DNA of 64,000 bases from Salminus brasiliensis (taxonomy: Eukaryota > Chordata > Actinopteri > Characiformes > Bryconidae): assembly GCF_030463535.1 (NCBI RefSeq), contig NC_132888.1:10120081-10184080 (forward strand), written 5' to 3'. Within the stretch, counting starts at the first letter, position 1; every line of letters begins with the position of its first letter. A model generated the notes under the pieces. The model was not told where the DNA came from, made no database searches, and was given only the letters and a program-made list of their open reading frames with translations. The position numbers and the translations under genes are program-made. Positions 12,501-25,122 of this stretch are shown here, piece by piece.

Positions 12501-14806
12501 ATAGTGAGCAAAGGTTTTATCTATCTCAATTTCACAGACACTATGGGCTCTTAGAAAATAGAAAAAAATAATTTTATGCAATGGATTAAAAATCTTACTT
12601 AAAACTGACGACTGTGGTCCTTTTATCTACACAGAATGTTGAGTCGGCTCTCCAGAATGTCCCACAGGTAAGCATTTTTTATCCATGTTTGTCTTTTGCA
12701 AAAGCATTTGGATGTCCTTGTATTCAGCTAGATGCATAACAGATCCATATAAACAGCCATGCTTTTTAGCATGTTTACATATACATTTAAGACATTTAGC
12801 AGATTCTCTTATCCAGGGTAACAATTTATTAATGTCTAGAGACATACCCAAGGACTTTTACTGGTATAGCTATTGTTGTGGGCATTTTTTTATGTTTATG
12901 AGTTTATGAGTACTGAAAGTGAATTAATGAAATTTCTTTCACCATTTATGACAAGCTCTGATGATCTTATACTGTTTCACTCTGTAATCAACAGGATCAG
13001 GTCAGTTGATTGGAATTTTCCTTGAAGAGGAACATGGGGAGCAGGGCTTGGTCAATTAATAACCTAAGTAGACGTCTCTTTACAATTTCCCATTTATTTA
13101 TTTATTTAAGTAATATTTGTGTTGCAAATGAGCTTAACCATTAGAAATATTTATATGTTTATGTTTAATTAATAATTTAATATCATCTATAATACTTAGT
13201 AGAGCACCCTAAACATGACACCAGCTCCTGGCAGCATTACTGAGGAATCTTAGCCCATTCCTCATGGGCAGTGGCCTCCAGTTCACTAATACTCATAGGT
13301 TTGTGTGCTGCAACTGCCTTCTTCAAATCCCACCAAAGATTTCCCATTGGGTTGAAGTCAGGTGACTGTGACGGCCACTCCAGAATCTTCCAGGACTTCT
13401 AAAACCAAGCCTTGGTGGACTTTGAGGTATGCTTAGGATAATTGTCTTGTTGGGATGCCCAAGCTTCAGCTTCCTCTAAAAAGGCATGAGGAAGCTGAAG
13501 CTTGGGTGTCAGTTGGACCTTCCAACAGAACAATGATCCCAACCATCAAGGTCCATCAAGCATGGACCTCAAAGTCCACCAAGGCTTGGTTTCAGAAAAA
13601 GAATATTGTGTGTGTTTGGTCTAGTGTAGCAAACAAGAGCTCTGGAGCCTAGAATTATTACTACAAAGCATGGTTCTTTTGGCCACTCATACTTCACTGT
13701 GTTACAGGAGTTATCGGAGGAATGAGCCTAGAGTGCATATGACCACAAAGTAAGTATTTTTATTTGGGTACTTATGAATTAATGGTGATTATTATGTTAA
13801 ACTGGGCTCAGCACTGTAACCCTTAGTTAAATAGTAACAGCAGCTTACACATACTGTTGTTCCTTCACATTTTGGCAAGGGCAGGATGGAAAGGATGGTT
13901 TGAAATAGAAATAAATGTGGTTCTAGATGATAAAAAACAGCAATATCTGAATTTAAAATGACTACTTATTAAGTTCCATAAATACTGTGGTTATGTTGCA
14001 TATTATAATGACTAGCAATACAAATCACACTGTTATTTTGTGGTCATATTTTATTTATATTTAAAATACTGTCCCTCAAAATGAATACAATACAATACTT
14101 AAGTTACTTACTGAGAAAAGCTCCAGTTTTTTACATAATACAGATGTTGCTCTGATGAGGACACAGTCATTATCCAGACTTGATCAGATTTGTTAGTTAA
14201 ACAATGTTTCTCACATTTAAATAATCAAACCTTTCTACTTATAGGCCAAACAACAATGTAAGCTCTGTGTCAGGAACTGCAGGATTTTCCAAACCTCGCT
14301 TTCCATCTCCAAAGAGGTACAGTGTGAAAAATAATAACATTTAAAAACCGGCATACCTAGAAATATGTTTCTCTGAATGTTTTTTTTAAATTATCTATTT
14401 TTCTAAACATTATAGTGAACACAAAACATACAGCAAATCTCAGGACACATGTTCAGCAGTAAGTAATCACTTAATCTTATTTTGTAACTGTTATGTGCAG
14501 TAAAATGTACTTCTTCTTTTAAACATTAAAATAAAAGTAGTGATTCTGTCTTAATAAAATGGTTTTAGGTAAAACTTTTAATTGATTTAGAGCAATTGCA
14601 ACATGTGGTGAGTCTTCTTTAGCTAAATGCTCCTTAAAGTGCCATGCAATGACAGGAGCCAAAAGTGGTTCCTCGGTGGCAACACAACACTGTGAACACT
14701 GTAGTTTTAATGTCTTTTCTTTTTATCTTTATCTTTTTATCTATAGAACTACGATGATGACGATTACACCAACCTAGCTGAGCTGAGCATATATGGAAAT
14801 GTCTGA
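6561..14806 (+). CDS. Siglec-like receptor 1: V-C2-TM-ITIM (gene 1)
   Basis: Proposed coding exons: 6561-6606, 6703-7074, 9244-9537, 10692-10791, 10990-11028, 12635-12667, 13708-13749, 14245-14316, 14416-14458, 14747-14806. All junctions are GT-AG and in phase, and the total is 1101 nt, or 366 residues. The start is the first ATG after the acceptor at 6537. The product is a type I membrane receptor of the Siglec (MAG/CD22-like) family. A signal peptide covers about residues 1-24. The V-set domain runs from about 25 to 139 with Cys41 and Cys100 (intrasheet disulphide), Cys46, Trp64, and Arg118 in the motif FCFRAEIP. That arginine aligns with the sialic-acid-binding arginine of mammalian MAG. 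The C2-set domain covers about 140-237; its HTC cysteine (Cys169) is the expected partner of Cys46. The transmembrane helix is about 243-266. The tail of about 100 residues ends DDYTNLAELSIYGNV, in which SIYGNV is a consensus ITIM (Tyr363) and YTNL is a weaker site. Expected function: recognition of sialylated glycans with SHP-phosphatase inhibitory signalling (family knowledge). The exact orthologue is uncertain. Confidence 0.85.
7159..7266. repeat. 44-bp-arm near-perfect hairpin in gene 1 intron
   Basis: Arm 7159-7202 is the reverse complement of 7223-7266 with one mismatch, around a 20-base AT loop. It lies 85 bp after the V-set exon donor. It could be a small fold-back MITE or a structured intronic RNA. 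No flanking duplication is obvious. Confidence 0.8.
7267..9243. other. Rest of the V-C2 intron of gene 1
   Basis: About 2 kb with no exon or transposon I can name. A purine-rich GAGAGA patch lies at about 8926-8975. The polypyrimidine tract ending TTTTGTTGTTGCTGTATAG before 9244 is the acceptor of the C2 exon. Confidence 0.5.
12784..12850 (-). repeat. SINE/L2-type tail fragment, reverse
   Basis: It reads ACATTTAAGACATTTAGCAG then CTCTTATCCAGGGTAAC, the reverse complement of the fish SINE/L2 tail seen at 4440-4490. It sits in the intron after exon 6 of gene 1. Confidence 0.5.
12995..13000 (+). other. Candidate 6-nt cassette microexon of gene 1
   Basis: GATCAG is flanked by a good pyrimidine tract and acceptor (CAATCAACAG-like end) and by a GTCAGT donor. 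Inserting it between exons 6 and 7 keeps the frame and adds two residues. Gene 4 has the equivalent (GTTCAG with the same flanking sites) at 50987-50992. Functionally unproven. Confidence 0.3.
13200..13600. mobile_element. Tc1-like fragment folded back on itself
   Basis: The left half (13200-13440) is a minus-strand Tc1 transposase C-terminus whose translation contains SPDFNPMGNLWWDLKKAV, an NP-NLW motif near the third catalytic residue. The right half (about 13510-13600) is plus-strand Tc1 (QNDPNHQ region). The two meet at a palindrome around 13457-13506, and 13404-13428 is the reverse complement of about 13567-13593. Inactive remnant within an intron of gene 1. Confidence 0.65.
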
Positions 14807-15540
14807 TGATGGATGGAGAAAACATCAGATCACCTTTTTTTTGCAATGTTTCAATCTCAGATGTACAGTTACAATTTTCAACCATACCTTCTTAAATTTC
14901 AGCAACATAAAAAGTAAAAACACTGCAAATCAGTAAATGATAACCATCACAAAAGCTGTCATCATGCTTCATGAGATTGAATTTCTTGTAGATATGCTTG
15001 ATTTACTCTCCAATATTCCCTTTTCCTCCCACATCCTTCATTAGTTAAACAAAGTTAAATATTAAACTCAGCAGTATCTCAGTTTGAAGGAGAGACATCA
15101 CTCACATCCTCTACTCCTATTTGTGAGAGCTGAATATCTTCAGGCAAGATACTGCAGTTGAATAAGGTAAAAATACATATGTTCTGAAATTGGATGTTTA
15201 AATAGACAAATGAGGTATTATCCAATTTCAAGAACAAAGATTCAAACAGTGCATAAAATCAAGTTTAAAATTCTTGTTTCATTTCATCGGCTTATAACAA
15301 TCAAAAGGGCTTTTTTTACAGAGTGAATTTTGGATCTATTTTTTTCAGAAGAATCAGAAGCTGGCTTTAGAAAAAAACTAATTTTGAAAAAATTATGCAT
15401 TGCATTGATGTTCTTTATTTTGTATTATAATATATATTATATATTGTGTACATTTGTATTTTAAACTCCCCTTTTTTCTTTCATAATACCTAATGCCGAT
15501 GCAAAGAAAATGATCATACAGTAATGTGCAAAAAACAAAG
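14807..15540. other. 3' UTR and 3' flank of gene 1
   Basis: No further exon is visible after the TGA at 14804-14806. ATTAAA near 15060 is a possible polyadenylation signal. The rest is AT-rich single-copy-looking DNA. Confidence 0.4.
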
Positions 15541-16110
15541 TACACCCCAATTCATCCCAAAGTCAGATGTGCAATGACTCTACAGAGCAGATTATGACAG
15601 TTCAATTAGAAAAAGGCCTCTTCTTTCTAAAAGAACATGACATCAAAGTTTGCAAACTTGTATCTGAACAAACCACAAGAGGGAGGTGGGTGGAGGGGGA
15701 GGGGTGATGATTTTGGCTTGTTTTGCTGCCACAGAACAAAGGGCACTCTTCTGCATACCACAGTATTCTAAAAGGAAATGTGAGGCCATCTATCCAACAG
15801 CTAACGATTGGCTGAAATTGGGTCATGCAACATGACAATGTTCCCAAGCACATCAGCAAATCTACAACAGACTGGCTGAAAAAGAAAATAATTGTGTTGC
15901 AATGGTCCAGTCAAAGACCACACCTCAACCCAATTTAAATGCTTGACCTTAAAAGAGTGTAGCATAAACAAATGTCCATAAACCACAATCAACTAAAGCA
16001 ATGTTGTATGTGAATGATGTGAAAGACTGATAAAGTCAAAGAGCAAACAAATTGCTTCGAGTTTTTGCTGCTAAAGGTGGTCCTACAAGCTTTTGATTCA
16101 TTGGGCTGTA
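15540..16110 (+). mobile_element. Tc1-like transposase 3' fragment
   Basis: Plus-strand sequence with ACAATGTTCCCAAGCACATC, GGCTGAAAAAGAAAATAAT and a decayed CCTCAACCCAATTT motif, matching the last third of a Tc1 transposase (the DNDPKHTSKST-WLKK to NPIE part). It is degraded by stops. The same element type recurs at 38740-39075 and 47605-47885, upstream of genes 3 and 4. Confidence 0.65.
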
Positions 16111-16789
16111 TGTTTTGGCTTATTTTTGTTAAAGATGGGTCAGAGAGGGATTGTTGATAAGGTCATGATTTGCATATTGTACAGCTCTTGAACACCAGCT
16201 TCTCATTATTTTTTATTTTTATTTTAGTGTGGGGGGGTTTCACTTCCTTCTGTTGGATGCTGATTGGTCAGTTTTCTCTTTCGTCTTCTCTCTCTAAAAA
16301 AAGCCCATTTCCATTAAAGCAGCAAAAGTGTTAATGTGTGTAAAAAGGTGCTATTGTTTGAGAACAAGAACCATTGTTTGGTGTAGATGGTAACTTTTCG
16401 AATCAAAGGCACTTAAATTGAAAAACATGATGTGAGGCATAAACATTGTATTACTACTAACTAACTGTGTTTTGGCAAAAAAAGACAATATATGTAATAC
16501 AATAAGCTTTTATTTTCATTCAATACTTAATAAATGTTTTTTTCATTATATGCATTATAAAGTATAATGTGCAAATCAATAAGTAAATGCTTTTAAAAAC
16601 ATTAACAATAAACAATAAACAGTTGGTATACTTTTTCCCCTTCTTTTCCTGACTCTACTTTTCCGTTTGCAGTGTGTTTATCTTTTTGTAAACTGAAAAT
16701 TCTATTAATTTTTCTAAAAATTTCATTGAATTTATTAGATTGTATTGTCTAATATAGTGTTACTTTCTAGACTGAGGGTATTAGGCCAG

Positions 16790-18060
16790 AAAAGTAGAGA
16801 GGTCGTTAGAGAGGGGTGGATGGAAAACCACACAAGGGTTCAGGTTCAAATATATATTTACAATTATTTACATTTAGATAAAAGACAGCCATCTCCCCAG
16901 GGGTAAGCAAGAACAATATCTACACTTACTTATACTTACTTATCTCCCCCTGTCTCCCTCTCCTCGTTTGGGTTTTTTCCAACCCTTTATTCACTTCCAG
17001 GAAGGCATTTCAGGATGTCTGGACAGTGCCACCTGCACATAGAGGTAAAGACTGAGACAGACACAAGAGAGAGCACAGAAAAGCAGTGCACCAATCAAAA
17101 CAGCCCCCCATCAAAAAAGTTTAGGAACTAACCTAATTAAAGGGTGAGAGACGAGACATCAGCAACAATGTTGTCTGAGCCTTTCTTATGCTTAATGGCA
17201 ATATGGTACCTAGTGAACTAGTAACCCACAATTATTATTTTTTACATATCTGGCATAAGAAAACTAGAGGGCTGTGGTCTATATATGGGGTGTACCCATA
17301 GTGGCCAAGGACTGAGAATTATGGTACACCTCAAAATGCTGCAGAGCTAAAAGCAATAGCAGAGTGTATTTTTCAATGTTGCTGTGATGTTGCTTAAAGC
17401 TATTGAATTTCTTCAACCACAGAAAAGGTATTTCATAAGGTACGGTAGTAACCTGCCATATCTATAAATCTATCCAACTCATGTCTGGTATCTAGTACAG
17501 GGTAATTAAGCACAGCTTTGTTTTTTTTCAGGTGGGGTTCGCAGACTACCCTGGCCTACCACTGGCCTAGGTAAAGTATAGTAGCTTTACCAAAGTTACA
17601 CTTGGCAAAGTTAATGGTCAGTGAGACTTTGGCTAACCAAAGACATCTCTTAACATGCGCATATGTTCAGTCCATGTGGATGTAAAGACCACCACACCGT
17701 CCAAGTATGCAGCACAGTTTGGCATGGTTTGAAGAACACAGCTCATTAATCTCTGGAATGTCGTTGGGCAATTTCACATCCCCAAAGCCATGACTGAAGA
17801 TTGTATTAAACAGTCTGGTGTCACAAAAGCAGATATATCTGCCAGTAGAACCTTGCCAGTGACCTTTAAGTAAATCCAACTTTGTCACATACTTAGCAGA
17901 TTCCACACTGTCCACATGACCCTCAAATCTGGGCAGAGAAAAAGAATCAGGAATTGTGACAATTGTGAATTGTGTCACTTTCCTGTAGTCAATGCGAAAC
18001 TGGACCTTTTGTTTTTGAGACTAGGAGACATGGGGAACTCCATGTACTAGAACTAGAAAA
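16790..18060 (-). mobile_element. Ty3/gypsy LTR-retrotransposon pol remnant
   Basis: On the minus strand, 17667-18060 encodes part of a reverse transcriptase: a DYRKVTQF start, the block AKYVTKLDLLKGHWQ (equivalent to the usual TLDLTKGYWQ) and a damaged YLDD region. About 17140-17440 encodes an RNase H end with a YIDHSPLVF-like block and KKGSDNIVADVSSL. The usual coding between these parts is missing or broken. Sequence from 16790 to 17130 may be the 3' end of the element, but I could not define an LTR. Non-functional. Confidence 0.65.
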
Positions 18061-19859
18061 TGCCAACCCATGTTTTACCAGATCAACTTTTCTATGTGTA
18101 CAAGCACATTTAACAGGATTCACAAGATGGTAGTTCTGTGTAAAGGGACCACTATTATCAAGATCAATGTTGTTTTTTGCAAGTTGGTTTGTAGGTGCAC
18201 ATCTGTAAAGAGACTTGCATACTCCCTACACAACATCTTCAAGTCGGCACAAGCATCAGCAGGAATAATCACATAGCTTACATCAAAAGTCGCCATCCTA
18301 AGAAAGATTCTTTAGCAAAACTAAATGCTTTGTGAAGCCTTATATAAAACCTGTTCACAAAATCGAACAAGTTCCCCTTTCAGGACTCTGATCACCCAAC
18401 AGCAGGTTTTTTAGCAACTTCAAATGACCACTTACCATGTGTGCAAATACCAATGGAGCTAGGCTAAAACCAGTGGACTCCTGTATGACCTTGTGGAGAG
18501 CAAACATGCATGTCCACACAGTTTATAGTCTGATGGGAGTACAAAAAGAGCCACCAGAGAGATGTGCTTGCTTGCAAACTCTGATAAGCGTGAAAGAGGT
18601 TGCCAAGAGGAGGCACTCCTACTGGCCTCCAACTCCAGTGCCCAGACATGCAACAACTACATCTCTTGTTCCTGCTGCTCAATAGCCAGGCCCGACCCCT
18701 TCAGCTTAATTACCATGTTTAAGTCTATGTCACTCACAGGACCAGCACCTAGTAGAGAAGCCTCTAGATATATGCCCTGGGGTGATTCCTGATCAATGTC
18801 TAGTAGTCTACTAATACTGTAACATTTTCATTGTAAAACTGACTGGAGTACAACTAAGATTATCACCTTCTACGCAGTGGTAGAAAATCATTAGAAAACA
18901 TGAAATATTCAGGTGACCATTATAGGGCTACAGAAGATGAATTCAGAAAGGCTCTTCATTGAAGAGATTTTTATGACCAACACTACTACAGTGTTCCACC
19001 ATAGTTACTGCAAGCACTCTATGGACAAAACTATTACATCTGCTTATTTATTTTTTCTTCTGGAATCAAAATGATAAAAATAATTTCTCCTGCTTTTGTT
19101 GGAGTAACTGTCTCTATTGTTCAGGGTTTGATTGTTTTCAGCAACAAGAGTGTTAGCGAGGTCAACATGTTGGATGATCCCCAACCCACCTCATCCCCAA
19201 CCCCCCAAAGAGAAACTTTGAGATGCTTTTATTTAGAACACTTTTGGAGAAAGTCAAAGAAGTCAGTGGCACATTTCTCAGAAAAACAGAAATCTTTTAA
19301 GGCATGGAAAATATCTTATGCAAATTTAAGTGCAATTTGTATAAAATAGGGAAGTGTTAAAACATAGAAACCACTTCTCATTTTCAGTCAGGCTCTTTTG
19401 ATAAGCCCACACAGCATTCTACTTCTTATCTCCCCTTTATAGAAAGTTATATTTCTAGTTTTAAAGATTGTCTGTTTTCATTTGGAGAAATGATGTGGCA
19501 AACTCAATTAACATGCTAAAATACCATGATCAAATACAAGATACTATTCGTGTTCATGGAAAATGGTGATTGATTACAGATACCTTAAAAACCCACTTGG
19601 ACACTGTAACTAACAGCCAAGTCACATTGCATCCTCTAAAGAAATTTGAAATGCATTTCTTGTCTAATGCATATAAGGAAATAATCAATTTAATGTGACT
19701 AATTTATTATTTATTCATTTTTACACTAACATTATGTAACACCATGCATCTTGTACTCACATTTATACGAGTTAATGTGATGTGACCTCAATTTACCCTA
19801 TGAAGAAGTAAATCTAGACGGTTCAGAAGCAGATAAAAAAAAGGAGCCATCTCTGCCCA
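18061..19859. other. Gene-free stretch
   Basis: The part adjoining the gypsy remnant may be its upstream gag or protease region, but I cannot recognise it. A fragment of repeat R1 lies at about 19104-19225 (AACAAGAGTGTTAGCGAGGT). Nothing else is identifiable. Confidence 0.4.
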
Positions 19860-20993
19860 TCAGGACTTGGTACAGTTGGAGGCTGCAACTGTCGACGACA
19901 CTGTTAACCTGGAGGAGTATACAGCATCAGTGACTGTCTACATCAGCCAGTGCTTTGATGATGTTACTATCTGCAGGACCATCATCTCACACCCAAACCA
20001 AAAGCTATTGCTGAGGTGCATGCGCCACTGGAGACCCGCGACTTAGCCTTCAGAGCGGGTGACAAGGTGGCCCTGAGGAAAGCAAGAGCCAAATTGTCAC
20101 GTGCAATCAGAGAGGTAAAGCACACACATACTCAGAGAATCCACTGCCACTTCAAGGACACAGGTGACAGTGATGCCTCCCTCCCTGATGCCCTGAATGA
20201 CTTTTATGCACAGTTTGAGACACAAAATGACACGTTGGCAAGGAAGACAAGCCAGACCAGAAGGTGTTGTGTCTGACTGCGGTGGATGTGAGAAAAACTC
20301 TGTGCAGAGTCAACCCACAGAAAGCTGCAGGACCAGACAACTGTTCACAGAATGCTGCTCATAGACTTCAGCTCAGCATTCAACACTATCGTCCCAGAGA
20401 ACCTCATCCGAAAGCTAAGCCTCAACACCTCTCTCTGCAACTAGGTCCTGGACTTCCTGACTAGGAGTCCCCAGTCAGTCCGGATTGGGAACAGCCTCTC
20501 CAGCACTAATACACTGAATACTGGGCCCCCCAAGGTAGACTCTGAGTCCTCTGCTGTTCGCCCTGCTGACTCATGATTGTGTGGCAAAACACAGCTCAAA
20601 ACCCATCATAAAGTTCACCCAATGATACAACAGTGCTGGGTCTGATCAGCAAAGGCAATGAGTCAGCATACAGAGAGAATGTGCAGCGGCTGAGAGACTG
20701 GTGTCAACAGTCTTCACCTGAATGTATCCAAGACCATGGAAATGGTTGTTGACATCACTGCCTGGTTTGGGAACTGCATCGTCTCTGACCACAAGACCCT
20801 CCAGCGAATAGTGAGGACAGCTGAAAGTTTCTCTCCCATCCTTTATGGAGATTTACACTGCCCGCTGCATCCGCAAAGCAACCAGCATTGTCACCCACCC
20901 ACCCATCACACAACTGTTCTCCCCCCTGCCACCAAAAAGAAGGTACAGCAGCATCTGGCCCAACACGACAAAACTCTGCAACATGCTGCAAGA
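19860..20993 (+). mobile_element. Degenerate L2/Rex1-like LINE fragment
   Basis: Frames broken by stops encode pieces of a non-LTR retrotransposon ORF2. These include a linker ending in an AAGPDN motif (about 20320), the RT block [18 protein letters not shown] (about 20352-20405), and a C-terminal part with TAWFGNCIVSDHKTLQRIVR and PPITQLFSPLPPKRRYSS. Large internal deletions have removed the catalytic core. Confidence 0.65.
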
Positions 20994-21180
20994 CTCTCAG
21001 ATGAGACCAAGATTTTTGGCATCAAACACTCTACACTAAACACTAAGTGGGTCTGGCGTAACACCAAAGATGAGTAGGGGGAGAAGAACCTCATGTCCAC
21101 CGTGAAGTATGGGGGAGGATCGGTGATGCTGTGGGCCTGTTTCTCTTTTAAAGGCCCCAGGAACCTTGTTAGGCAAAGAT
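20994..21180 (+). mobile_element. Tc1-like transposase fragment
   Basis: It translates to LSDETKIFGIK, then after a stop to VKYGGGSVMLWACFSFKGP, the middle of a Tc1 transposase including the second catalytic region. It abuts the LINE fragment without a visible target-site duplication. Confidence 0.65.
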
Positions 21181-22424
21181 CACATCCACAGTCAATGCAT
21201 GAGGCCCCACATGAATATGCTGTAAATCAGTGCAGCATTCTTTATCTTCTATCTATATCAAAAGTCATGAGACCCACAACTACTTTCTATCCCATGACAT
21301 GAGGCATGTCTGTTTAATGTTTAATGGACCTGTATACTCTATTGGACCTCAAAATGTCATCAGGAAGAGTATATATGTTGTGGCTGCTTAACATTGAATG
21401 TATAAGAGACTAAAAAAAAAACAAAAAAAAAAACAGAGCAGTGCTCCAGTGTTGAGTGGCATGGGTTTCCAAACTGCTTCTGGTCAACCAGAAAGACATT
21501 TTGCCTGAAGCTTGAGGAGGAAGGCATTGATGACTAATTGAGAAAGAGAATCCTGGAATGTGCAACTATGGAGTGCATTAAATAAAGTATTAAATGAAGA
21601 CCAGTGTTGACTGAAATCAGATGAGAAATTAATGATACCAGTTATGGATTGCCATGATCAGCATTTAAAAGTTTTTTTCTAATGAATATAAAACAACTGC
21701 TCCATAATTCCTTTTTATGAAATACTAATTTGACCTAATTTGTTTAGTCTTAATCTATCAACATTGTTTAAATGAAGATCAAATATCCATATCTTCAAAT
21801 ATAAAACCCATGTTTAATGTGTGTTTAAAGGATTGTTAGAGATGAAGAAGATGGACATGTGTTTCTTCAGGATTTTCTGTTCCTCTTTTTAATAAAGAGG
21901 AAGAACAATGCTTTTTTGAAGTGAGTCACTTCCAGGAGGTGTAAACTATAGCGCAGAAGTATAGAAGGGGATTTACTAAAGATTTTTTTTAGGATTGATT
22001 TAGGGTTTAAGCCAAGATGAGATCATTATCAGAACACACTTCTCTAAAGACCTAGGATGAGAAAAAAGCACGACCAAAGCAGCTCTTTTGTTTTACATGA
22101 TTTCTCAAAACATGATTCTGTTACCATTAACCACCATAAAAGTGCAATCTCATCTGCCTGATGTAATAGCCATCAAAAACGTAAATTGTGTTGAAAGCTC
22201 TTCATCAGCTCTTAAACAGCTCTGTAAATCGCATCAAGTCAGACTGCAGTTATATCTCAGGCACATAAACCTCTTAACGTAAGTAAAAAGGTTAGAAATG
22301 TGGCACTGCTTAGTAAAGGACAGGGCCACTTAAAATAAGTACAAAAACTGTCTCTATGCGAGGCCACATGGGGTGTGCCGGCATCTTCAGTTACTCTGCT
22401 GGTAACTGTCTCTACTGTAAAGGG
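21181..22424. other. Gene-free stretch
   Basis: The segment 21430-21570 (AGTGGCATGGGTTTCCAAAC, then CTGGTCAACCAGAAAGACAT) has a diverged copy at 62945-63110 near the other end of the window. No exon is seen. Confidence 0.4.
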
Positions 22425-22805
22425 TAAATTCTGGAGCATTGTTGTAATGATTTGATTGCATTCAGAGACAAGAGTGTTAGTAAGATCAGGATATTGGATG
22501 ATCACCACCAAACCCATAAGTAATGAATGGAGCACCATCATTCCACAGAACACAGTTTCACTGCTCCACAGCTCAATGATGGTGGAGGGAGGCTTTATAC
22601 CCCTCTAGCCCACACCTGGCATTAAGCATGGTGCAAAATAGGTTCATGTTTATCTGCTCCAGAGAGTCCTATTCTATTTACAGTATTTCTCTGCAGGGAC
22701 TAGACAAGCTGTTTATGTGCACTTGCACATCTGTGTCAGCAGTGAGTGCAACTTAAAACAGCTGAAGAGATTTATTAGAAGAGGTGTCCACCTACATTTG
22801 GGAAT
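22425..22805 (-). repeat. Dispersed repeat R1, copy 3
   Basis: The longest copy of the family. Its left part (ATTCAGAGACAAGAGTGTTA) is the reverse complement of the right part of the copy at 23285-23490, and its right part matches 5530-5795. Confidence 0.55.
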
Positions 22806-23284
22806 ATAGTACACATATACAGAATGGGGAGAAACTTAAAAAAGCCTTAATGTAGGAATGTGGAACCCCTGTACAGTGTAGTGATTTTGTTGCTCACACT
22901 TCTGATTCATACCAGCAAACCACAGCAAATCTTTAATTATACTATGCTTAAGATAAAGTAAAGGATATGCTTGTTGGATGGATTTTTTCTCTAAAACTGA
23001 GATTAAATTTAAAAGTGTCAGAGAATGAAAACTGTTATTGTGTTGGCATAGTTGAATAATGAGTTTGGAAGTCTGCCATGAACCTCAAACACTGTTGTTC
23101 CTACTTTAAAAGAAATGCCAAAGGGTTACAACCATGTTATTTTACATAACAATTTTGGCTTATTTTATTTGCACCCCCATAATTTACATATATCCCGCTG
23201 ACTAGCAATTTTTTTGAGGCTAAGTGCAACAGCTACTTTAGGAGAAAATGTAAGCAAGGATGAAAATGCTAAAAGCTAATGGTA

Positions 23285-23490
23285 GGTCAACCAGTCCAAC
23301 CAGTGAAACCAGATGAAACCAGATGGAACTGTGTTCTCTGGAATGATGGGTAGTGCTCTATCCAGTTTTGGGATGAGGTGGGGAGTTGAGGATGAGATGG
23401 TGTGGTGATGGTCTAACATTGCGACCTTGCAAATGCTGTTGTCACTGAATGCAATCAAACCCCCACAGCAATGGTCCAAAATCTAGTAGA
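23285..23490 (+). repeat. Dispersed repeat R1, copy 4
   Basis: It carries GGAACTGTGTTCTCTGGAAT and ATGCAATCAAACCCCCACAG, opposite in orientation to copy 3 located 0.5 kb upstream. Confidence 0.55.
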
Positions 23491-23689
23491 ACGTTATCTT
23501 TCTATATATCTGGTAACAGTGCTCTCAATCCATGTGACTAGTGGGCTGGATGCAAATGTGTCTATATATATTTGCAACAATGTATGATGTTAAAACAGGT
23601 TGTAGCTTAATTTGAAGTATGTAGTGTATAAAACAATCTAAAGAATTTTAGAGTCTGAGCTGTTCTATAATTGCACTTATTTCATGGTG

Positions 23690-24010
23690 TTCCTGTGCAT
23701 TTTCACACTCTTCCATTCTCTGATACCCATAACACCTCATATTGTGCTACCCGATCAAGTGATCCACCAACAAAAAGAAAATTACTCAAATTACACAAAA
23801 ACAAATCAAAAACATTTCATAGAACTTCCAGATCCCGACTGGATGCATTTCCAGCATTCACATCCCAAAAAGAGGACCAACAGTGACCTCAGCAACCCTT
23901 TCATGAGGAATCTATTGCCATGAGGTTATTATCTGACAAGGAGCTGTTGCAAAATGTCAACTACACAATTCTAATATGGTTACTTACTAGGAGAAGTTCC
24001 TTTATGATTA
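23690..24010. repeat. Upstream flank block of the receptor unit, first copy
   Basis: The piece 23846-24010 is duplicated at 25380-25560 (ACATCCCAAAAAGAGGACCA region). The piece 23740-23765 (CACCTCATATTGTGCTACCC) recurs upstream of gene 3 at about 37310, so this is part of the ancestral duplicated unit. Confidence 0.5.
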
Positions 24011-24469
24011 AAAAAGGGGATGTAGATTGACTAGTAAAGCGAGAGCTTTGTCTTTTGGGCTCTGCTCTCTCTCTGTCCAAAATGCATGAGCAAGAATTGA
24101 AGAATGAAAACAATAACACAAGTTTTATTTAATTGCAGAAATTCTTAATGTTAAACACTGACAGTGGTGGGTTGCATTGTAACAACACAAGTTTTACTAT
24201 CTCAACGCTATCCTATCAAGTGTGATCCACTCATGAGCTGCAAGAAACTAAAAATCAACACAAAAGACAAAATGCAAAATCAAGCTTATTCTTATGATAA
24301 AAAAAATGTTTAAAAGTTTTTAAAAGCAATAATGCAAGCTGAGTTCGGGCACATGACAACAGCTATTCCACTATGCTACTATAATGTAGCTGGTATTAGT
24401 ATTAACCCTTAATCCAAAAATAAGAATCTCTTCTCTAACACCACATAATTTAGCTTCACTTTACTATTC

Positions 24470-24627
24470 CAGTGTTTTTAGGAAAACAAGAAGGCAGGGC
24501 TTTAACTTCCTCCGCCTTTCACTTGAAAGGATATATTAGGCGATGAAATATTTGCCTCAATGCATCCTAAGAACACAGGTAATCCTCCTAAGCAACAAGA
24601 GAGATCACTTTCCTACACCTAGAAGAT
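24470..24627 (+). promoter_or_regulatory. Gene 2 promoter-proximal block and non-coding first exon
   Basis: Matches the blocks before genes 3 and 4, from CTTTACTATTCCAGTG through GGCAGGGCTTTAACTT to a consensus GTAAGT donor at 24628. The reverse strand of AACTTCCTCCGCCTTTCACT gives an ETS/PU.1-like GAGGAAGT beside an IRF-half-site-like GTGAAAG, which would suit a myeloid or lymphoid gene (inference). The signal exon begins 1.4 kb downstream. Confidence 0.5.
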
Positions 24628-25080
24628 GTAAGTTGTATTTTTTATTACTTGTTTTGTCCAAGTAATTAAATATGTTAAATTAAAATGTGATTAAAAATAA
24701 TGCATAGTTTATTGTTTTTTATTTTTTTATTGTTATTGTTATTGTTATTGTTTTGACTGATTATACCAGATTATACAATCATACTGTCCTATTTACTGTA
24801 AGAATATAAATACAGTTTAAGGTGGTACAGAGATGCATTCATGACTGTAAGCAACCATGATTTTGATGATAATAATGATGTCATTATTATTAAAAAAGAA
24901 TCCTAATTTAAATAGTATACAGTTCCAAATAAGACTTCAAATGGAGCAAAAATGTTGTTTTAACTTTTGGTGACTCCATGACCCCTACAGTACAGTGACC
25001 ATATTTTGGTTTTCAAAAAAGAGGACACTGGGACACTCATTCATTGTGGTTAGGATGTTGTGGCTGGGAGGCTTCAGGTA

Positions 25081-25083
<3 letters not shown>

Positions 25084-25122
<39 letters not shown>

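Noticed and set aside
14747-14806. ITAM in the gene 1 tail (YTNL plus YGNV)
   Set aside because: Only five residues separate the two YxxL/V units, below the usual six or more, and the first has Asp at position -2. A single ITIM is the better reading.
18437-18792. Overlapping open frames on both strands
   Set aside because: No domain, no splice context and adjacency to a gypsy remnant; probably degenerate retrotransposon or chance.
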